Shown in pieces: positions 1 through 6,038 of a DNA stretch of 8,785 nucleotides; within the stretch, counting starts at the first letter, position 1, and each line of letters begins with the position of its first letter. Position numbers and translations under genes: made by a program. The notes under the pieces are model-generated. The model ran no database searches and had not been told where the DNA came from. It saw nothing but the letters and a program-made list of their open reading frames with translations. This stretch comes from Tidjanibacter sp. (GTDB taxonomy: Bacteria > Bacteroidota > Bacteroidia > Bacteroidales > Rikenellaceae): the NCBI GenBank assembly GCA_017547065.1, contig JAFYRC010000300.1:1-8785 (forward strand), in the 5' to 3' direction.

Positions 1-858
1 ACGGTGGGGGTAGAAGTGGAAACACTCGGCCACTCCCTCACCGGCTTCGGTGCGAACAATGCCCCACTCGTCGGGACACACGATGTCGATGTGTTCACAC
101 TCAAACTCCTCGGCCAGCCACGACATATTATCCTCGTTCTCGGCGCGGTTGAAGGTGCAGGTGGAGTAGATGAACACGCCACCGGGTTTGAGGGCCTTCC
201 AGGCGTCGGCCATAATGCGCCTCTGCCTTGCGGCGCAGAGCTTCACGTTGTCGAGACTCCACTCCTCTCTTGCCTCCTCGCTCTTGCGGAACATACCCTC
301 GCCGGAGCAGGGGGCATCCACCGCAACCACGTCGAACCAACCCTCCAACGAGCCGAAGTGCGAAGGGTCGTTGCTGGTGACCACCAAGTTACCCACACCC
401 CAACGCATAGCGTTGTCAGCCAATGTGAGAGCCCTGGTGCGAATTACCTCGTTGGCAACCACAACACCCTTTTCGCCCACGATGGCACTGTAAAGCGTAC
501 TCTTACCGCCCGGTGCGGCGCACATGTCCAGCACCCTCACACCCTGCGGTATCTCACCGCCGAGGGCCTCGCAGAGTAGGTGGCCCGTGAACATCGAGGC
601 CGCCTCTTGTACGTAGTAGCGTCCCGACTGAAAGTGTGGGTCGAGGGTAAACTTGGGCCTTTCGGGCAGGTAGCGGCCTGTGTGGGCACACCACGGCACC
701 CTCTCGCCCTCGGGTATGGCGGCAACCTTGTGGGGGTTGTAGCGTACGGAGGTAGGCTGGGGGTTGCACATCAGCGCACTAGCAAGCAGGGCAGCCTCCT
801 GGTCGCCCAACTCGCTACGCATCTGTGCGAGGAAGTCGCTATGTAAATTTGCGCTCAA
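1..858 (-). CDS. rsmF: 16S rRNA cytosine-C5 methyltransferase, RsmF/NOL1-NOP2-Sun type (3' end off the window)
   Basis: Partial gene: translation runs off the left edge with no stop. It transfers a methyl group from S-adenosylmethionine to C5 of a cytosine in RNA, in RsmF's case in the 16S rRNA of the small subunit. Visible marks are the AdoMet-binding motif LDMCAAPGGKS (Asp about 111), motif IV DAPCSGEGMF with Cys 184, and motif VI YSTCTFNRAENED with Cys 234. The family uses the motif VI cysteine as nucleophile and the motif IV cysteine for product release. The C-terminal RNA-binding part is missing here. The start is uncertain. The first in-frame ATG (822) would cut into a conserved N-terminal helix; a TTG at 858 gives LSANLHSDFLAQM, which fits the family layout, with GGAAGGAA upstream. 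The dNK stop lies 73 nt upstream. Exact target base (C1407 in E. coli) is inferred from family only. Confidence 0.9.
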   Translation of the reverse strand, partial: MSANLHSDFLAQMRSELGDQEAALLASALMCNPQPTSVRYNPHKVAAIPEGERVPWCAHTGRYLPERPKFTLDPHFQSGRYYVQEAASMFTGHLLCEALGGEIPQGVRVLDMCAAPGGKSTLYSAIVGEKGVVVANEVIRTRALTLADNAMRWGVGNLVVTSNDPSHFGSLEGWFDVVAVDAPCSGEGMFRKSEEAREEWSLDNVKLCAARQRRIMADAWKALKPGGVFIYSTCTFNRAENEDNMSWLAEEFECEHIDIVCPDEWGIVRTEAGEGVAECFHFYPHR

Positions 859-881
859 CTCGTTGTGTCGTTTGTATTCCT

Positions 882-922
882 TCCGACCACTCCATCCCTA
901 TGAGGGAGGTGCCATAGTCGGA
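882..922. other. inverted repeat between the kinase stop and the methylase start
   Basis: The outer arms TCCGAC (882-887) and GTCGGA (917-922) are perfectly complementary. An inner stem TCCCT/AGGGA (895-899, 903-907) closes a 3-nt loop, and CAC/GTG can pair between them. No T-run follows on either strand, so it is not an obvious terminator. On the minus strand it sits in the leader of the methylase gene, with a GGAAGGAA stretch beginning at the last paired bases; it could influence access to that stretch. It may also be a worn relative of the structured repeats at 1555 and 5077. Confidence 0.4.
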
Positions 923-931
923 GGAGTCTGT

Positions 932-1537
932 CTATTTTGCGTAGAGTTCCTCTACCTGACGGATGATATCCTTCAAGACCTCGGGGTTGCCCACGAAATC
1001 GGTTTCGTCGATGTTGATGGTCAGGAGTTTGCCCTTGTAGCCCGAAATCCACTCGTTGTAGCGGTTGTTGAGCCTCTCGAGGTACTCCAAGTCGATGTTT
1101 TTCTCATACTCCCTACCGCGTTTGAGAATCTGACGCACGAGGGTGGGAACGCTCGCTTTGAGGTAGATGAGCACGTCGGGCGAGGGTACGAGGTCGGTGG
1201 CGAGGTTGAAAATCTTCATGTAGGTGCCATAGTCCCTCGAACTCATCAGACCCATCTGGTGGAGGTTGCCTGCGAAGATGTGTGCATCCTCGTGGATTGT
1301 GCGGTCCTGAATAACGTGGCCGGTGCTCTCACCGAGCATCTGCAAAGTCTGGTTGATGCGGCTGCCGAGGAAGTACATCTGGAAGTTGAACGACCAGCGG
1401 TTCATATCCTCATAGAAGTCGGAGATGTAGGGGTTGTCGATGTCCTCATAGTATGCTTTGGCGCCGTAGTGGGCCGAAAGTCTTTCGGTGAGCGAAGTCT
1501 TACCGCTACCGATATTGCCTGCAATTGCGATATACAT
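932..1537 (-). CDS. deoxynucleoside kinase (deoxyadenosine/deoxyguanosine kinase family)
   Basis: A cytosolic 201-residue kinase that transfers the gamma phosphate of ATP to the 5'-OH of a deoxynucleoside, the first step of DNA-precursor salvage. The P-loop GNIGSGKTS is at residues 7-15. The conserved segment DRTIHEDAHIF at 78-88 replaces the usual DRS/ERS motif and binds the sugar and catalytic metal. The arginine-rich lid RGREYE is at 140-145. The length is normal for bacterial dNKs (about 200-220). Substrate preference cannot be read safely from the sequence; purine deoxynucleosides are the usual guess in this phylum. The ATG at 1537 puts the P-loop at the proper distance from the N-terminus. 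Its leader contains the structured repeat at 1555-1670. It could be transcribed from the upstream GH3 gene or from its own promoter; no clear TAnnTTTG was found. Confidence 0.93.
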   Translation of the reverse strand: MYIAIAGNIGSGKTSLTERLSAHYGAKAYYEDIDNPYISDFYEDMNRWSFNFQMYFLGSRINQTLQMLGESTGHVIQDRTIHEDAHIFAGNLHQMGLMSSRDYGTYMKIFNLATDLVPSPDVLIYLKASVPTLVRQILKRGREYEKNIDLEYLERLNNRYNEWISGYKGKLLTINIDETDFVGNPEVLKDIIRQVEELYAK

Positions 1538-1554
1538 AGTTATTCTTCATTTTA

Positions 1555-1670
1555 TTGAGCGCATCTCGTGGCCGATTGCTGCGTTACGCTTGTCGGCCGA
1601 CCTCCTCATTTACGTTCTGTAAACTGCGGGGTTGGCCGCCTGCGCAAGCCTTGCACTCGTCGCACGATAT
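1555..1670 (+). repeat. structured intergenic repeat, copy 1
   Basis: The 17-mer TTGAGCGCATCTCGTGG (1555-1571) recurs exactly at 5077-5093. Twenty-three nt later comes a two-stem hairpin: outer arms 1595-1602 and 1630-1637 (8 pairs, one of them G-U), 6-nt linkers TCCTCA and CTGCGG, and an inner stem TTTAC/GTAAA with loop GTTCT (1609-1623). A tail sharing CCTTG and GCACRATATT with copy 2 follows. It lies downstream of the GH3 stop and in the leader of the kinase gene. The strand given is that of the 17-mer as written. No coding sequence was recognised in it. Confidence 0.75.
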
Positions 1671-1707
1671 TCGCTCTCGGTTGGGTTATTGTGTTTTTCT
1701 TTTTTCA

Positions 1708-1742
1708 GACGGTTGACGGTTGACGGTCGACGGTTGTCGGTC
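1708..1742 (+). repeat. 7-bp tandem repeat, five units
   Basis: Five consecutive heptamers: GACGGTT, GACGGTT, GACGGTC, GACGGTT, GTCGGTC. They run up to 2 bases short of the GH3 stop codon. Unit length and position just past a gene end resemble short simple heptad tracts scattered through Bacteroidales intergenic DNA. The units are too short and spacer-free for a CRISPR array. Slipped-strand change in copy number is possible. Confidence 0.8.
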
Positions 1743-1744
1743 GA

Positions 1745-3271
1745 CTAACTCATCTCTTCCTTTGCGAAGGCCAGCAGGCGCTCCACATAGGTGCGCTCGT
1801 CGCTCAGGCGGGGAATTTTAATCTGTCCACCCACACGGCCGTCCTTGCGCAGCAGAGCCTCGAAGGTGCCCGCAGGTACCACCGATACGGTGGGTCTCAG
1901 CAGTGCAAAGTTGTTCCTACGTTTGCCCGCATAGTCGGAGTTCTCCGCAATCAGCGTCTGGTCCAGAGCCTCGGCGAAGGCCTCAATATCCTCGGGAGCC
2001 TTACGGAAGCTCACAACCCACTGGTGCGAGCCCTGCTTGGTGTCTGCAATCTCGCCCATAAACACGGGGGCCATTGTGAACTCCTCAACCTCTGCACCCG
2101 TAGCCTTACAAGCGCCCTCGATGGCCTTCTCGGCGTTGTCGATGATGACCTCCTCGCCAAAGGTGTTCACAAAGAGCTTGGTACGACCTGTGAAGCGGAA
2201 CTTGTAGGGGGTTGCCTGGGTGAAGCGGATGGTGTCGCCAATCATATACCTCCAAAGGCCGTTGGCGTTGGTAATAATTACGGCGTAGTTTTTGCCAATC
2301 TCCACACCCTCCAGAGGTACGATGTACGAGGGATCGGAGAGGTGGTCGGTGGGCCAGAACTCATAGAAGCAGTTGTAGTCCAACATCAAGAGCATCTCGT
2401 CGGTATAGCACTCCTCGGCCACGCCAAAGAAACCCTCGCTGGCGTTGTAAACCTCCAAGTAGCGCATCTTGTCCGAGGGGAACATCTTCTCGAACTGTGC
2501 ACGGTAGGCCTTGAAGCTGGTGCCGCCGTGGATGAAGAGCTCCATATTGGGCCAAACTTCATACATGTTCTGCTTGCCCGTGTATTTGAGGATGCGCTCC
2601 AACATAATCAGGTTCCACGAGGGAACACCGGAGAAGGTTCTCACGTCGTGACTCATTGCCTCCTCGCAGATGTGTGCAACCTTCTCGTCGAAGCTGGGCA
2701 ATAAGGCAATCTCCTTGCGGGGTACCCTAAAGCGCTGGGCAATGCGGGGGGTGTGGTCAATCATTGCGCCACTAACGTCGCAAAGGGTAATCTTACCCTC
2801 CTTGCCCCTATTGTTGCTACCGCCCAGTGTGAGGGTCTTGCCAACGAATGCCTTGCTGTCGGGGTAGAGGTGGGTGTAGATTGCAGCCACATCCTTTGGT
2901 CCCCTCAGGTGGCTTTGCTTGATACCCGCCTTGGTGATGGGGATATACTTGCTGTGGCCAGCGGTGGTACCTGAACTCTGGGCAAAGTGGCTTACGCCCT
3001 CGGGCCAAATTACGGCTTCCTCACCAGCCCTCACTCGGTCAATGAAGCGTTCGAAGGTGGGGTACTCCATTACAGGTACTCTCTTGCGGAACTCCGAGTA
3101 GGGGAGTCCCTCCACTACGCCGAACTCCTTACCGAGCGCGGTTTTACTACACGCCTTGATGAGTTTCTCATACTGTTTGTGCTGAACCTCAATTGGGTGT
3201 TTCTTGAAATGCTCAATCTGCTTGATTCGCGGGGCGAAGTAGATTTGCATCAGTTTGGGAATCAAAGACAT
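1745..3271 (-). CDS. GH3-family acyl-adenylating enzyme (auxin-responsive GH3-like)
   Basis: A 508-residue cytosolic protein of the GH3 branch of the acyl-adenylate-forming (ANL) superfamily. Plant members activate a carboxylic acid with ATP and join it to an amino acid. Bacterial members are widespread in Bacteroidetes and their substrates are generally unknown. Motifs seen are SSGTTAGHSKYIP at 99-111 (nucleotide-binding loop), VYNASEGFFG at 274-283 (the YxASEG adenine/acyl motif), and GLWRYMIGD at 338-346 (YRxGD-type ATP motif), followed by a C-terminal domain that would swing between adenylation and conjugation. No signal peptide or membrane segment is seen. It is full length. The ATG at 3271 follows CACAAAGAG and lies 43 nt after the trkA stop, so co-transcription with trkA is likely. 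Family assignment is firm; substrate and the amidosynthetase reaction are not shown by the sequence. Confidence 0.92.
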   Translation of the reverse strand: MSLIPKLMQIYFAPRIKQIEHFKKHPIEVQHKQYEKLIKACSKTALGKEFGVVEGLPYSEFRKRVPVMEYPTFERFIDRVRAGEEAVIWPEGVSHFAQSSGTTAGHSKYIPITKAGIKQSHLRGPKDVAAIYTHLYPDSKAFVGKTLTLGGSNNRGKEGKITLCDVSGAMIDHTPRIAQRFRVPRKEIALLPSFDEKVAHICEEAMSHDVRTFSGVPSWNLIMLERILKYTGKQNMYEVWPNMELFIHGGTSFKAYRAQFEKMFPSDKMRYLEVYNASEGFFGVAEECYTDEMLLMLDYNCFYEFWPTDHLSDPSYIVPLEGVEIGKNYAVIITNANGLWRYMIGDTIRFTQATPYKFRFTGRTKLFVNTFGEEVIIDNAEKAIEGACKATGAEVEEFTMAPVFMGEIADTKQGSHQWVVSFRKAPEDIEAFAEALDQTLIAENSDYAGKRRNNFALLRPTVSVVPAGTFEALLRKDGRVGGQIKIPRLSDERTYVERLLAFAKEEMS

Positions 3272-3314
3272 CTCTTTGTGGCTTTATTCGTTTTTGTGTT
3301 TTTTTGATGTTTCG

Positions 3315-4655
3315 TTAGTTGAAGAAGCGTCCCACCTTGCTGATGGCCGAGGGGAGTGAGAAGACAACCACTCGGTCGTAGGCATTAATCTGGGTGGCTC
3401 CGTTTACCAGGAAGACATTCTCGCCCCTCACAACACCACCAATAGTGGCGTCGCTGGGGAAGCCAAGTTCGGCTACCTTCTGCTTGGTGGCGGGCGAGTT
3501 GGGTTTTACGATAAATTCGAGCACCTCGGCCTCCGAACCCGTCAAGCACTTGATTGCCTGTACGTCGGTGTTCATCGTGAAACGGAAGATGTTGCTTGCC
3601 GTAACTTGCTTTTTGTTGATGATGGTGTCGATACCGATACTCTCGGCCAGGTTGATGTAGTTGAGGTTCTCCACCTCGGCAATTACCTTCTTCACACCCA
3701 TCTTCTTGGCAATCATGGCTGTGAGGATGTTGGTTTCGCTACGGCCCGTAACGGCAATGAATGCGTCCATACTGCTGATACCCTCCTCAATCATAGCCTC
3801 AATATCTCGTCCATCCTCGTGGATGATGAGGGTTTTGTCCAACAACTCGGCCAAGCGGTAGGCCTTCTCGCCGTTGTACTCGATTAGTTTAACATTGAGC
3901 TTGTCCTGCAAGTCGAGAGCAATGCGCACGCCCACACGGCTACCGCCCAAAATCATTACGTTCTTCACATCGATATCCTCCTCGCCACCCATGGCAATGA
4001 GTTTTTCGATGTTGGCGCGGTTGGCTACAACGTAGATGGTGTCGCCCTCTTTGAATACGTCGCCACCGTGGGGAATGATGGTCTGCTCGTTGCGAGCAAT
4101 GGCCACCGTGCGGAAGGCAATGCCCACGTTCTCCTCCGTGAGGTCGGAGAGTTGCCTGCCTGCGAAGATGGAGTCGGGCTCAATCTTGAACACCGACAGG
4201 GCGAGCTTGCCGCCCGAGAAGTCGACATACTCCGTGGCCGACGAGTGACCCAACAAGTTCACCACCTCCTGGGCGGCAATCTTCTCGGGGTAGAAGAGGT
4301 AGTCGATACCGATGTCGATAAATACCTCCTTATTGTTGGCTTCGAGATACTCGTTGTTGTCGATGCGGGCGATGGTCTTGCGGGCGCCGAGCTGTTTGGC
4401 GAGCATTGCCGAGATGATGTTGGGGCTCTCCTCGTGGTTTACGGCGATGAAAAGGTCTGCCTTCCTTACAGAGGCTTTTTTGAGTGTTGCGAAGGTGGTA
4501 CAATCGCCCTCCACCGTAACGATGTCGGTGGTGCTTGCCACGTCTTCCAGCAACTTGGCGTCGCTGTCGATGACTGTGATGTCGTGGTTGCCTCCTCCCA
4601 GCATTCGCGCCAGGTGGCTACCAACCTCGCCTGCTCCTGCAATGACTATACGCAT
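3315..4655 (-). CDS. trkA: Trk potassium uptake system NAD-binding peripheral protein TrkA
   Basis: Cytoplasmic regulatory subunit that sits on the TrkH/TrkG membrane channel and gates K+ uptake in response to bound nucleotides. At 446 residues it has the duplicated layout RCK_N-RCK_C-RCK_N-RCK_C. The first Rossmann loop GAGEVG is at 7-12, with the ribose-binding acid near D30. The second loop GGSRVG is at 237-242. Each is followed by a TrkA-C domain (about 140-220 and 370-446). The ATG at 4655 is preferred over an in-frame ATG at 4718 because it gives MRIVIAGAGEVGS, the normal family start, and AGAGAGA lies just upstream. No trkH is in this window: the next gene in the transcript is the GH3 enzyme, 43 nt on. 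The leader holds a 7-bp inverted repeat (4695-4717), and a likely promoter element lies at 4735-4742. Confidence 0.95.
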   Translation of the reverse strand: MRIVIAGAGEVGSHLARMLGGGNHDITVIDSDAKLLEDVASTTDIVTVEGDCTTFATLKKASVRKADLFIAVNHEESPNIISAMLAKQLGARKTIARIDNNEYLEANNKEVFIDIGIDYLFYPEKIAAQEVVNLLGHSSATEYVDFSGGKLALSVFKIEPDSIFAGRQLSDLTEENVGIAFRTVAIARNEQTIIPHGGDVFKEGDTIYVVANRANIEKLIAMGGEEDIDVKNVMILGGSRVGVRIALDLQDKLNVKLIEYNGEKAYRLAELLDKTLIIHEDGRDIEAMIEEGISSMDAFIAVTGRSETNILTAMIAKKMGVKKVIAEVENLNYINLAESIGIDTIINKKQVTASNIFRFTMNTDVQAIKCLTGSEAEVLEFIVKPNSPATKQKVAELGFPSDATIGGVVRGENVFLVNGATQINAYDRVVVFSLPSAISKVGRFFN

Positions 4656-4694
4656 ATATCTCTCTTTGTTGACGTTGTCTGTTTTTTCGGCCCC

Positions 4695-4717
4695 TGCGGA
4701 GATGTTTTTGCTCCGCA
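4695..4717. other. inverted repeat in the trkA leader
   Basis: TGCGGAG (4695-4701) and CTCCGCA (4711-4717) are perfect 7-bp arms around a 9-nt loop. In the trkA direction it lies between the proposed promoter and the start codon, about 40 nt upstream of the ATG. No T-run follows it. It could be an RNA hairpin or a repressor site; nothing in the window names a binding protein. Confidence 0.55.
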
Positions 4718-4734
4718 AAAGCGCATATATCGCA

Positions 4735-4742
4735 CAAATTTA
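4735..4742 (-). promoter_or_regulatory. probable trkA promoter, Bacteroidetes -7 element
   Basis: The minus strand reads TAAATTTG, matching TAnnTTTG. It would start the trkA transcript with a leader of roughly 70 nt. No good -33 TTTG was found at the usual spacing, so the assignment is tentative. It is separated by one base from the -7 element of the divergent small gene. Confidence 0.5.
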
Positions 4743-4743
4743 C

Positions 4744-4751
4744 TACTTTTG
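4744..4751 (+). promoter_or_regulatory. probable promoter of the small membrane protein gene, -7 element
   Basis: TACTTTTG matches TAnnTTTG. Transcription would begin a few bases on, leaving a leader of about 20-25 nt before the ATG at 4780. A -33 TTTG at the normal spacing is not evident; the nearest one, at 4707-4710, is too far away. Confidence 0.5.
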
Positions 4752-4779
4752 TCCTAAATAATGTAAACTTTTGTTCAAA

Positions 4780-5049
4780 ATGTCATCAATTTTATTGGTA
4801 ATTCTTGTCAGTATAGTGGTGGTTGGCTTCTTTGTGGTGGGTTTGTCGCTCACCCGCATCATCAAGGGCCACGATATACAGTCGGAAATATCCACCAATC
4901 CGCACATGCAGGCCAGGGGAATTAAGTGTGCCATGCAGCAGGAACGCGAGGAGCAACTCAAAGCTATGGGTCTGGACGGCTGCGACACTAATCTCGACTG
5001 TAATGGAGAGTGTTCGGCCTGCGGAGCAGTGCACAAAAAAAACGAGTAG
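4780..5049 (+). CDS. small cysteine-rich single-pass membrane protein, function unknown
   Basis: An 89-residue protein I cannot name. Residues about 4-24 form a strongly hydrophobic helix (ILLVILVSIVVVGFFVVGL), probably an N-terminal anchor. A polar middle contains NPHMQARGIKCAMQQ, and the C-terminal third carries four cysteines as C68-x5-C74-x3-C78-x2-C81, plus C50. That pattern suggests a metal or iron-sulfur site or a redox role. In architecture it recalls short anchored Cys proteins such as NqrM (iron delivery to Na+-NQR) and FeoB-associated Cys-rich proteins, but no nqr or feo gene lies nearby, and homology to either is not claimed. The ATG at 4780 is preferred to a TTG at 4771. Coding is supported by its own promoter element, the ordered composition, and a strong terminator that includes its stop codon. 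It is the only plus-strand gene between trkA and rplU. Confidence 0.8.
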   Translation: MSSILLVILVSIVVVGFFVVGLSLTRIIKGHDIQSEISTNPHMQARGIKCAMQQEREEQLKAMGLDGCDTNLDCNGECSACGAVHKKNE

Positions 5050-5075
5050 TCAGTTGTTGACTTCTCGTTTTTTTT
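5035..5075. terminator. bidirectional intrinsic terminator overlapping a stop codon
   Basis: The stretch is almost perfectly symmetrical: eight A, CGAG, T, AGTCA, loop GTTGT, TGACT, T, CTCG, eight T. The stem has about 9 G-C/A-T pairs with one T-T mismatch, plus the A8/T8 tract, giving a U-run in either direction. It ends the small plus-strand gene, whose TAG is at 5047-5049 inside the stem. It also stops transcripts arriving from cysQ on the minus strand. Confidence 0.9.
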
Positions 5076-5076
5076 G

Positions 5077-5180
5077 TTGAGCGCATCTCGTGGGTAAATT
5101 CTGTACCAATCTTCGGACGGCGAGTTCCTCACCTACGTTCAGTAGGCAGCGGACTCGCCGCCTTGTTTTGCACAATATTT
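5077..5180 (+). repeat. structured intergenic repeat, copy 2
   Basis: Begins with the same 17-mer TTGAGCGCATCTCGTGG as copy 1. After 24 nt comes the hairpin: perfect outer arms CGGCGAGT (5118-5125) and ACTCGCCG (5153-5160), 6-nt linkers TCCTCA and CAGCGG, and inner stem CCTAC/GTAGG (5132-5136, 5142-5146) with loop GTTCA. The tail CCTTGTTTTGCACAATATTT follows. It fills the gap between the central terminator and the cysQ stop, in the same orientation relative to its minus-strand upstream gene as copy 1. Confidence 0.75.
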
Positions 5181-5183
5181 CCC

Positions 5184-6029
5184 TCACTCTTCCCAGCGGT
5201 GGCCACGGCAGGTGAAGTGGGGATTTTCGATCTTCTCGTCGTTGTATTTCAGGGGTTCGCCCTCTGGATAAGAAAGTGCCTTTCCTCCTGAGGCCGTGAG
5301 GATTGCCTCACCGGCGGCGGTGTCCCACTCGTAGGTCTTGGTGGTGCGGATGTAGTAGTCCACCGAGCCTTCAGCTATGAGGCAGAACTTGTAGCTACTG
5401 CCTTGCTCCACAACCTCCAAGTTGGGGTATTTCGCACGCAAGGTGTCGATGTGCTCGAAGGTCTCGGGGGTGTTGTGCGAGCGACTGATTGCAACCCTCA
5501 GGGGGCGATCGCTTTCGTTCTCTGCAATGGGTAACTTGATGGCTCCATCAAAGAGGTCGGCATAGCTCCACTCGGCATTCTCGGTTGCTTTCACGCCCAC
5601 ACGTTTGAATGCACCCAATGCGGGGTCATTAAAGAAGAGCTCCTGCTTGTATGGTACGTAGATTACACCCAGCGCGGGAATGTTGTCGACCATAAGGGCG
5701 ATGTTGACCGTAAATTCGCCGTTGCCTTTGAGGAACTCCACGGTGCCATCCAGCGGGTCAACGAGCCAGAAGAGGTCCCACGCCCTACGCTCCTCATAGA
5801 GGAGTTCACGTCCCTCCTCACTCAAGATGGGGATGCGGATCAGGCCGAGGTATTGCTTGATGATCTCGTGGGCCCTACGATCGGCTGTGGTGATGGGGGT
5901 CTTGTCCTTCTTGAGGTCGAAGTTGGCGTGCTCGGGGCTCTCGTAGATGTCGAGGATGGCACGCCCAGCCCTAATTGCGGCATTTACGGCTTTGGGTAGG
6001 AAGACTTGTTTTTGGTTTTCGGTTATCAT
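5184..6029 (-). CDS. cysQ: 3'(2'),5'-bisphosphate nucleotidase CysQ (inositol monophosphatase family)
   Basis: A 281-residue Mg2+-dependent phosphatase. CysQ removes the 3' phosphate from 3'-phosphoadenosine 5'-phosphate, recycling the by-product of sulfate activation or sulfotransfer. The metal-binding motifs of the family are all present: SEEG at 70-73, VDPLDGTVEFLKGNGEF at 90-106 with D91 and D94, and WDTAAGEAIL at 235-244 with D236. KKDKTPITTAD at 40-50 is the usual N-terminal motif. Length and motifs fit CysQ better than inositol monophosphatase or fructose-bisphosphatase, but these relatives share the fold and the substrate is inferred. No signal peptide. The ATG at 6029 has no Shine-Dalgarno, as is usual in this phylum. 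It starts 38 nt after the GH31-like gene ends, so the two are probably one transcript ending at the 5035-5075 terminator. Confidence 0.92.
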   Translation of the reverse strand: MITENQKQVFLPKAVNAAIRAGRAILDIYESPEHANFDLKKDKTPITTADRRAHEIIKQYLGLIRIPILSEEGRELLYEERRAWDLFWLVDPLDGTVEFLKGNGEFTVNIALMVDNIPALGVIYVPYKQELFFNDPALGAFKRVGVKATENAEWSYADLFDGAIKLPIAENESDRPLRVAISRSHNTPETFEHIDTLRAKYPNLEVVEQGSSYKFCLIAEGSVDYYIRTTKTYEWDTAAGEAILTASGGKALSYPEGEPLKYNDEKIENPHFTCRGHRWEE

Positions 6030-6038
6030 GGTTTTAGG

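Noticed and set aside
764..1558. 264-codon open frame on the plus strand
   Set aside because: Antisense shadow of the deoxynucleoside kinase, whose P-loop and lid motifs prove the other strand.
1708..1742. CRISPR array
   Set aside because: Seven-base units without spacers; no cas gene nearby.
1538..1744. tRNA or known riboswitch in the longest gap
   Set aside because: The pairing found is the two-stem repeat hairpin; there is no cloverleaf, no CCA end and no recognised riboswitch core.
2024..2704. 226-codon open frame on the plus strand
   Set aside because: Antisense shadow of the GH3 gene, which carries all conserved motifs of its family.
4656..4718. Longer trkA start giving 21 extra residues
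   Set aside because: The extension is unlike any TrkA N-terminus and would place the start inside the leader near the inverted repeat; MRIVIAGAGEVGS at 4655 is the family start.
4068..4757. 229-codon open frame on the plus strand
   Set aside because: Antisense shadow of trkA; low-complexity Val/Gly/Asp-rich translation with no domain.
4743..5132. 129-codon open frame on the minus strand opposite the Cys-rich gene
   Set aside because: It reads through the terminator and the repeat and crosses the divergent promoters. The plus-strand frame has a coherent membrane helix and Cys motif.
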